64,000 bases of DNA from Faecalicatena contorta (GTDB taxonomy: Bacteria > Bacillota > Clostridia > Lachnospirales > Lachnospiraceae), in the NCBI RefSeq assembly GCF_003149105.1, contig NZ_QGDS01000001.1, forward strand, positions 139,334-203,333. The letters are read 5' to 3'. The stretch's first letter is position 1; every line of letters starts with the position of its first letter. The translations under genes were made by a program, and so were the position numbers. The notes beneath the pieces were generated by a model. It saw nothing but the letters and a program-made list of their open reading frames with translations. It did not search any database and was not told the DNA's origin. Below, piece by piece: positions 58,593 to 64,000 of the stretch.

Positions 58593-59117
58593 ATGGATTT
58601 TTTAACACTGGCAAAACAACGCTGCACAACACGCGGCTTTACGGGAGCACAGATTCCAAAAGATGACTTAAATCAGATTTTATCGGCTGGACGTGTCGCC
58701 CCTACAGCCTGTAATAAACAACCACAAAGGACTATTGTTGTTCAAAGTGAAGAAAACATTTTAAAAATTAAAAAGGCTTATCAAACGTTTGGTTCTAAGT
58801 GTGTTTTTATCGTGTGTCGGGATCGACGGGATGAATTAATACGGCCATTTGATCAAAAATGTTCTGGCGATTTGGATATAGGTATTGTCTGTGACCACAT
58901 GATGTTGGCAGCAAGAGAATTAAATATTGGAAGCGTAATGGTTGGTTTGTTTGATCCCGCAATTATAAGCAATGAATTTAATTTACCAGAGTATATAGAA
59001 CCTACAGCTTTACTCTTAATAGGGTATCCAGAAAAAGGCTTTTTAAGTTCAGAGCGTCATATTGCCCAACGCAAAGAAATAAGCGAAACGGTAATGTATG
59101 AGAAATATATAGATTAA
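58593..59117 (+). CDS. Nitroreductase family protein (accessory)
   Basis: The 174-residue flavoprotein starts MDFLTLAKQRCTTRGF (FMN contact region) and has AARELNIGSVMVGLFDP near the middle. It differs from the chromosomal nitroreductase near 18 kb. The start at 58593 follows ATAGGAGGAAGAATA. It is under a consensus promoter flanked by TetR operators, which suggests inducible detoxification of nitro-aromatic or quinone compounds. DUF523 follows after 30 bases. Confidence 0.88.
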   Translation: MDFLTLAKQRCTTRGFTGAQIPKDDLNQILSAGRVAPTACNKQPQRTIVVQSEENILKIKKAYQTFGSKCVFIVCRDRRDELIRPFDQKCSGDLDIGIVCDHMMLAARELNIGSVMVGLFDPAIISNEFNLPEYIEPTALLLIGYPEKGFLSSERHIAQRKEISETVMYEKYID

Positions 59118-59147
59118 GGTGGAAGTCTTCCATGGGAGTTGTTGATT

Positions 59148-59570
59148 ATGAAAGTATTAGTAAGTGCATGTGTACTAGGATGTAATTGTAAATATAATGG
59201 GAGAAACAATCGCAATGAAGCTGTGATGGAATACCTGAAAGGAAAAGAGGTTCTAAGTATTTGTCCTGAAATGTTAGCCAATATGCCCATTCCCCGAACA
59301 TGTGCTGAAATTGTTGATGGAGTAGTGATGGATGATAAGGGAAATAATGTTGATTCTGATTATAGGAAAGCAGTTGCGCTTGCATTAGAAAAAATAGAAG
59401 GCGAAAGAATTGATTTGGCTATTCTACAGTCAAGAAGTCCAACATGTGGAGTTAACAATATATATGATGGAACATTTACCGGAAAACTAGTATCTGGTCA
59501 AGGGCTTTTTGCCAAAGCCCTAATTGCTAAAGGGTATCCTGTAAAAGATGCAGAAGATTTTAATATGTAG
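59148..59570 (+). CDS. DUF523 family protein
   Basis: The 140-residue protein has the DUF523 pattern MKVLVSACVLGCNCKYNGRNN, ICPEMLA and the LQSRSPTCGVNNIYDGTF segment, with conserved cysteines. Function is unknown; the family is sometimes fused to or found with tRNA-modifying or nucleotide-related enzymes. It is 30 bases after the nitroreductase gene, probably in one transcript, and ends at a terminator. Confidence 0.85.
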   Translation: MKVLVSACVLGCNCKYNGRNNRNEAVMEYLKGKEVLSICPEMLANMPIPRTCAEIVDGVVMDDKGNNVDSDYRKAVALALEKIEGERIDLAILQSRSPTCGVNNIYDGTFTGKLVSGQGLFAKALIAKGYPVKDAEDFNM

Positions 59571-59646
59571 ATTCGAAATAGAAAAAATTCAATGTTTTTG
59601 CCGAATATCAATTGGTCGTCGTACTTGGCTTTTTATTACATAAGAA

Positions 59647-59675
59647 AGAGGGATTAGCGTTGCTGATCCCTTTTT
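59647..59675 (+). terminator. Terminator after DUF523
   Basis: Stem AGGGATTAGC / GCTGATCCCT with a GTT loop and five T residues; it overlaps the end of the convergent AraC gene. Confidence 0.8.
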
Positions 59676-60550
59676 CTATACTCTAAAGGGGTACAGCCAA
59701 TCTGTTCTCGGAAAGTTTTCGTAAAGTAGCTGCTGCTTTGAAATCCGCATTGAAAGGCAATATCGATAGAAGTCATATCTGTATCGATTAACATTCGACA
59801 TGCTTTTTGGATTCGATATTGTTTTAGGTACTGATTCGGTGTGGAATGGATTGTACTGTGAAAACAGCGCAGAACTTCGCTTTCACTAATTAGCGCTACC
59901 CTTGCTAAAGTAGAGATTGTTATGGTTTCTGAAAAATTCATCTGAATGTATTGAAGCATGGTTTTTATTCGATCAGCATTTCGAAGATTTCGAATGCTAG
60001 GTTTTGTTTCACATATGGAATGATTTGTTAGCACAATTAGAATCAATTGAGATAATTCATTCCTGACATATATCTCAAAACCATTTTCAGTGTTATAAAG
60101 TCTGTTCCATACAGAAAGAGAGCAAGCGAGTATTTTATCGTGCCAGTTAATGAATGGATCTAATAAAATGTATGGCAGATTTTTGTTCTGGATAATTGGC
60201 TCAATATAATTTTGCCAGTATATACTATCTATGCTTCCGATTAGTCTTGGATGAAAAACAATGGATCTTAAAACGTATTCGCCATCGTTTGTTGCATGAA
60301 TGGAATGAAGAAAGCCTGCATTGATAAATATCCCTTGATTTTTGTTTAGGATATGTTCTGTGCTATTAACAGATACTTTTATCGATCCTGAGATTACCCA
60401 TATAATCTCAAAATCTTCGTGCCAGTGCCAGGGAATAGAATAGCTTGATAAGTTTTCCTCATAAAAAGCAATAGGAAATTCTGACGTTCCATGCTTTTGA
60501 ACTTCTTCACCGGAAGAATTCACTGTTACATTACATTTTGCTATGCTCAT
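59654..60550 (-). CDS. AraC family transcriptional regulator
   Basis: The 298-residue protein (from the ATG at 60550 with GAGAAGGTGTCTTGT upstream) has an N-terminal cupin part (about 25-110, containing IPWHWHEDFEIIWVISGSIKV). A C-terminal double helix-turn-helix follows (about 200-298, with TISTLARVALISESEVLRCFHSTIHSTP and IAFQCGFQSSSYFTKTFREQIG). It is divergent from an MFS transporter, which it probably controls. The ligand may be a sugar or small metabolite. Confidence 0.9.
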   Translation of the reverse strand: MSIAKCNVTVNSSGEEVQKHGTSEFPIAFYEENLSSYSIPWHWHEDFEIIWVISGSIKVSVNSTEHILNKNQGIFINAGFLHSIHATNDGEYVLRSIVFHPRLIGSIDSIYWQNYIEPIIQNKNLPYILLDPFINWHDKILACSLSVWNRLYNTENGFEIYVRNELSQLILIVLTNHSICETKPSIRNLRNADRIKTMLQYIQMNFSETITISTLARVALISESEVLRCFHSTIHSTPNQYLKQYRIQKACRMLIDTDMTSIDIAFQCGFQSSSYFTKTFREQIGCTPLEYRKRDQQR

Positions 60551-60660
60551 ACAAGACACCTTCTCTTTGACGATTTTATTATATAATTGCGAGTGAAATA
60601 TTATATAAAAGTTCATCGAATGATGATATTATGATATCGCAAAAAGAGAAGGAGGTCAAT

Positions 60661-61821
60661 ATGTTTCAATTACTGTTAGTAATTATCTATATTGCATTTA
60701 TTAGTCTTGGATTGCCGGATTCCTTATTAGGTTCGGCATGGCCATCCATGTATTTGGAATTTGGGGTGCCGATTTCATACATAGGCGTCATTTCTATGAT
60801 TATTGCAATCGGAACCGTTATTTCAAGTTTACAAAGCGATAAACTTACCCGTAAATTTGGAACCGGAAAGATAACGACCATCAGCATTACTATGACGGCA
60901 CTTGCTTTATTTGGCTTTTCCAGTTCCCATTCGTTTGGTTTGCTCTGTTTCTGGGCTATTCCTTACGGACTTGGGGCAGGTAGTGTAGATGCATCGTTGA
61001 ATAATTATGTAGCACTTCACTATGCAAGCAGACATATGAGTTGGCTTCATTGTATGTGGGGAATCGGCGCAACTATTGGACCTTATATGATGGGATATGC
61101 TTTGAAGCACAATCAGAATTGGAATGCTGGTTATCTGTATATTTCCTTTTTACAGATTGCTTTTGCAGTAATTTTGTTTTTTAGCCTGCCGTTATGGAAG
61201 AACCAAAAAGGGACGGCAGAAGAGAATGATATTTTAGCGGGAAAAGCATTGCCTTTGAAAGAGGTAATTCAGATTTCTGGAGCAAAAGAAGTAATGCTTT
61301 GTTTCTTTTGCTACTGTGCTTTGGAACAGACGACCGGCTTATGGGCAAGCAGTTATCTTACCCTGTTCAAAGGATTTTCAATTGAGACAGCGGCTGGTTT
61401 TGCAAGTATGTTTTTTATTGGTATTACCATTGGGAGAGTATTAAGTGGATTTATAAGTATGAAATTAAGTGATTTACAAATGATTCGTCTGGGGCAGGGA
61501 ATCATTGCGGCTGGTATTATTATGATGTTACTGCCGTTAAATGAAGTAATATCTTTGGTCGGCTTGCTTTTCATTGGTTTTGGATGTGCGCCAATCTACC
61601 CGTGTATTATTCACTCCACTCCGTCTCGTTTTGGTGCGGATAAGTCACAGGCAATCATCGGGGTTCAGATGGCAAGTGCATATGTGGGAACCTGTGTGAT
61701 GCCGCCGCTATTTGGATTAATTGCAAAGCATATAAATATTGTTTTGCTGCCGGTATATTTGCTAATCATTCTTTTATTAATGGTGATGATGCATGAATTG
61801 CTGGTAAAAAAAACTGCTTGA
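60661..61821 (+). CDS. MFS transporter
   Basis: The 387-residue protein has 12 predicted membrane segments and the MFS loop motif near LQSDKLTRKFGTGKI between segments 2 and 3. It looks like the FucP/YfkF-type carriers found next to AraC regulators. The start at 60661 follows AGAAGGAGGTCAAT. Substrate is unknown. It is followed after 13 bases by a PHP phosphatase, so the two may work on one compound. Confidence 0.88.
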   Translation: MFQLLLVIIYIAFISLGLPDSLLGSAWPSMYLEFGVPISYIGVISMIIAIGTVISSLQSDKLTRKFGTGKITTISITMTALALFGFSSSHSFGLLCFWAIPYGLGAGSVDASLNNYVALHYASRHMSWLHCMWGIGATIGPYMMGYALKHNQNWNAGYLYISFLQIAFAVILFFSLPLWKNQKGTAEENDILAGKALPLKEVIQISGAKEVMLCFFCYCALEQTTGLWASSYLTLFKGFSIETAAGFASMFFIGITIGRVLSGFISMKLSDLQMIRLGQGIIAAGIIMMLLPLNEVISLVGLLFIGFGCAPIYPCIIHSTPSRFGADKSQAIIGVQMASAYVGTCVMPPLFGLIAKHINIVLLPVYLLIILLLMVMMHELLVKKTA

Positions 61822-61834
61822 AGGGATGAAGAAA

Positions 61835-62668
61835 ATGTTTGCTGATTATCATGTACACACAGAATTTAGCGATGATTCTGTTTATGAAATGGAAGAGGTT
61901 GTAAAAGATGCAATACAAATAAAAATGGAAGAAATATGTTTTACGGATCATGTAGATTATGGAGTTAAGCTGGACTGGAATGATAAGAAAGAAATTCAAT
62001 ATCGCGATGGTATGCCTATGGCAAATGTGTATTATCCAGAATATTTTGAGACGATTAAGGAATTACAATATTTATATGGTGACTTGATTGCTATAAAAAA
62101 GGGAATGGAGTTTGGAGTACAGGTGCATACAATTTCTCAATATGAAAAGCTCTTTGTGAAATATCCATTTGATTTTATTATTCTATCTGTGCATCAAATA
62201 GATAACTTGGAATTATGGACACAGGATTTTCAGAAAGGAAAGAGCCAGAAAGAATATAACGAAAAATATTATCAAGAGCTGCTGGAAATTGTAAAACAAT
62301 ATAAAAATTATAGTGTTTTGGGACATTTAGATATTATTATAAGATATGATAAAAATGGCACATATCCGTTTGAAAAGATTTCAGACATAGTTAATGAAAT
62401 TTTAAAAATTGTCATTCGTGATGGAAAAGGAATAGAAGTAAATACGTCATCCTACAGATATGGACTTACGGATATGACACCATCCAAAGATATACTTACT
62501 TTATATAAAAAATTAGGCGGTGAGATTATCACGATTGGAAGCGACAGTCATAAAAAAGGACAGCTAGGTGCACATATTGAAAATACCAAGAAAGTATTAT
62601 TCGATATGGGATTTCGATATCATTGTACATACGAGAATATGAGGCCGCATTTTCATAAGTTGATATAA
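61835..62668 (+). CDS. PHP-domain histidinol-phosphatase family protein
   Basis: The 277-residue protein has the PHP metal motifs DYHVHTEFSDDS, CFTDHVDY, LSVHQID, LGHLDIII and GSDSHKKGQLG. It is a HisJ-type histidinol-phosphatase family protein. There are no other histidine genes here, so another phosphoester may be the substrate. The ATG at 61835 is preceded by GAAGGGATGAAGAAA; the ATG at 61826 is too close to that site. It is coupled to the MFS gene. Confidence 0.87.
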   Translation: MFADYHVHTEFSDDSVYEMEEVVKDAIQIKMEEICFTDHVDYGVKLDWNDKKEIQYRDGMPMANVYYPEYFETIKELQYLYGDLIAIKKGMEFGVQVHTISQYEKLFVKYPFDFIILSVHQIDNLELWTQDFQKGKSQKEYNEKYYQELLEIVKQYKNYSVLGHLDIIIRYDKNGTYPFEKISDIVNEILKIVIRDGKGIEVNTSSYRYGLTDMTPSKDILTLYKKLGGEIITIGSDSHKKGQLGAHIENTKKVLFDMGFRYHCTYENMRPHFHKLI

Positions 62669-62721
62669 TAGAAAATTGTCCGGATAACTTAGTTTATCTT
62701 CACTATAAAAGGAGACACAGT

Positions 62722-63585
62722 ATGCGATCAGAAAAAGAAATGATGGATTTAATCATAGCAGTTGCCAACAATGATGTCCGCATTCGTGCGGCCTACTTAG
62801 AAGGTTCACGTGCAAATCCAAATGTACCAAAAGATATCTTTCAAGATTATGATATTGTATATGTTGTTACAGAAACAAGGTCATTCAGAGAGGACAAAGC
62901 CTGGATTGATCGATTTGGTGAGCGCTTGTATATGCAATATCCAGAGGAAAATATCTACTACACTTCTGATGTTGAAAATTGCTATGGTTGGCTAATTCAA
63001 TTCACTGATGGAAATAGATTGGATTTACATGTAAAGACATTAGAAAATGTACTTAATAGTCTAGAATTGTATAAAACACTAGTTGACAAGGACAATATCA
63101 TGCCTCAAAAACAAGTATTGTCCGATGAAGAATATTGGGTGAAAAAGCCGGTGCCAAATCAATTCTATTGTACATGTAATGAATTTTGGTGGTGTTTAAA
63201 TAATGTGGCGAAGGGATTATGGAGGAATGAGATTCCATATGCAATGGATATGATAAATTTTCAAATAAGGCCAATGCTTAGGCGGCTGCTGGAATGGAAA
63301 ATTGGGATTGATAATGATTTTTCAGTCAGCGCAGGGAAATCCGCAAAATACATGGACAAGTATTTGCCGAAAGGGATTTATGAACAATACTTAGAATCTT
63401 ATTCGAAAGCACAAATAAACGCTATATGGGATGCTGTTTTTCTCATGTGCGATTTGTTTCAGAAAATTTCTTTGGAGGTAAGTGAGAAATTAAATTTCCC
63501 CTACGATTTGACAGAAGCAAGAAATAGCAAGAGCTACCTTGAGCGCGTTAAAAGCTTACCGTCCAACGCAACAGAAATATACTAG
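62722..63585 (+). CDS. aadE: Aminoglycoside 6-adenylyltransferase, ANT(6)-type
   Basis: ANT(6) enzymes adenylylate streptomycin at position 6. The 287-residue protein begins MRSEKEMMDLI, has the nucleotidyltransferase motif LEGSRANPNVPKDIFQDYDIVY near residues 27-48, CCNEFWW-like (YCTCNEFWWCLNNVAKGLWR) in the middle and a C-terminal helical domain, all in the order known for AadE. The sequence diverges from the classical Enterococcus aadE as I remember it, so the resistance spectrum is inferred. Ribosome binding site AAAGGAGACACAGT. Confidence 0.88.
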   Translation: MRSEKEMMDLIIAVANNDVRIRAAYLEGSRANPNVPKDIFQDYDIVYVVTETRSFREDKAWIDRFGERLYMQYPEENIYYTSDVENCYGWLIQFTDGNRLDLHVKTLENVLNSLELYKTLVDKDNIMPQKQVLSDEEYWVKKPVPNQFYCTCNEFWWCLNNVAKGLWRNEIPYAMDMINFQIRPMLRRLLEWKIGIDNDFSVSAGKSAKYMDKYLPKGIYEQYLESYSKAQINAIWDAVFLMCDLFQKISLEVSEKLNFPYDLTEARNSKSYLERVKSLPSNATEIY

Positions 63586-63586
63586 A

Positions 63587-63796
63587 TTTGCCTATTGCGA
63601 TGAAGAGGAAGCGCTTTGCCTTAAGGAATACGAATATAAGCGCAAGCAAAATAATACACCCGAAGATATGTTTATACAAATTGATATTCCACTGACATTG
63701 GTACATCAATTTGAACTTATGAAAAACGCCGGTTTTAAAACGTTTGAAGTTTTGTATCAAAATTGTGGAACAGTAATTATTAGAGCAGAAAAATAG
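63587..63796 (+). pseudogene. C-terminal remnant of a SAM-dependent methyltransferase
   Basis: A frame of about 70 residues (FAYCDEEEALCLKEYEYKRKQ...IQIDIPLTLVHQFELMKNAG...FEVLYQNCGTVIIRAEK) matches the C-terminal end of class I methyltransferases as I know them. The N-terminal SAM-binding part is missing. The frame is open into the aadE 3' end (from 63,539), which is a chance fusion. The fragment was probably left by recombination behind aadE. Confidence 0.65.
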
Positions 63797-63825
63797 CAAC
63801 TAATGAAATGATGTAGGGGGTGATA

Positions 63826-64000
63826 ATGATTGAAGTTCAATGGTTACTATGTCCTATATGTGGCAATAAAACAAGACTGAAAATTAGGAAAGATACAATC
63901 CTCGAAAACTTCCCCCTATACTGTCCCAAATGTAAACAAGAATCTCTAATCAATGTGCTACAACTCAATATGTCAGTTATCAAAGAGCCAGACGCAAAGA
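63826..64000 (+). CDS. Cysteine-rich KTR protein, cut by the window edge
   Basis: The frame starts ATG 63826 after AGGGGGTGATA and reads MIEVQWLLCPICGNKTRLKI, then RKDTILENFPLYCPKCKQES. Two CxxC pairs form a zinc-ribbon and the KTR word is present, so it is the cysteine-rich KTR family. It often lies next to antibiotic-resistance genes in mobile elements of Clostridia. The 3' end is outside the window. Confidence 0.8.
   Translation, partial: MIEVQWLLCPICGNKTRLKIRKDTILENFPLYCPKCKQESLINVLQLNMSVIKEPDAK

Overview
The window is from a spore-forming Gram-positive gut anaerobe, most likely of the family Lachnospiraceae (Clostridium cluster XIVa). The evidence is spoIVA with a sigma-E-like promoter, a class A RNase P RNA, pyrB next to pyrI, the GGGtGRT / IscU-like gene pair, and strong AGGAGG ribosome binding sites. 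The genus cannot be fixed from the sequence alone. No tRNA, rRNA or CRISPR array is visible.

Region 1 (1-32.4 kb) is a conserved chromosomal backbone of moderate GC. It holds ftsY, threonine dehydratase, a long-form PRPP synthetase on the minus strand, a DUF512 radical SAM protein, der-plsY-gpsA and sporulation gene spoIVA. Next come a purine nucleoside phosphorylase with a nucleoside deaminase-like amidohydrolase, a MogA-like protein, an MBL hydrolase, RNase HI, TraX and rnpB. These are followed by DAHP synthase, pyrI-pyrB-nitroreductase (minus), pheA, a DUF815 ATPase, a lipoprotein and rqcH (minus). The block ends with yicC-gmk-rpoZ-rimO-pgsA-pncC, an EAL/HDOD protein, and an IscU-like scaffold with its GGGtGRT partner.

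Region 2 (about 33.5-56.1 kb) is the conjugation module of a Tn1549-like integrative and conjugative element. It is GC-rich and almost all on the plus strand: ParB-like protein, DUF7768/DUF4406-like protein, ArdA, DUF6674, PcfB, VirD4/TraG coupling protein, Maff2, VirB6/TrbL-like protein, SpoVG-like protein, PrgI, VirB4, NlpC/P60 hydrolase, DUF4315, DUF4366, two Cys-rich proteins, DUF4316, MobC, CD1845 and a MOB_P-type relaxase. No integrase or excisionase lies in the window, so the element should continue to the right. Three AT-rich minus-strand cargo islands interrupt the module: a SnoaL-like protein (36.6 kb), a GNAT acetyltransferase (49.5 kb), and a two-gene SIR2-HerA antiphage system (50.6-53.9 kb).

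The most striking feature of region 2 is a 25-bp palindrome found 16 times between 33,536 and 56,047 and nowhere else in the window. It has 12-base arms around one central base. Most copies sit a few bases after one stop codon and about 20 bases before the next start. Four are inside reading frames, always in the same frame, and add the peptide TSGQLGPKS or TSGQLDPKS. One copy carries a compensated pair of changes. The element's own ParB-like protein makes a KorB-like operator network a testable idea; a conserved RNA hairpin is the alternative. The same module also holds a 164-nt inverted repeat, a putative three-way-junction RNA and a candidate oriT.

Region 3 (56.1-64 kb) is an AT-rich accessory zone. 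It has remnants of an IS200-type transposase, a possible GyrI-like domain and an MFS transporter. Intact genes follow: a membrane protein, a TetR/nitroreductase pair with operators around a consensus promoter, DUF523, AraC-MFS-PHP phosphatase, and an ANT(6)-type aminoglycoside adenylyltransferase. A truncated methyltransferase and a cysteine-rich KTR gene cut by the window edge complete it.
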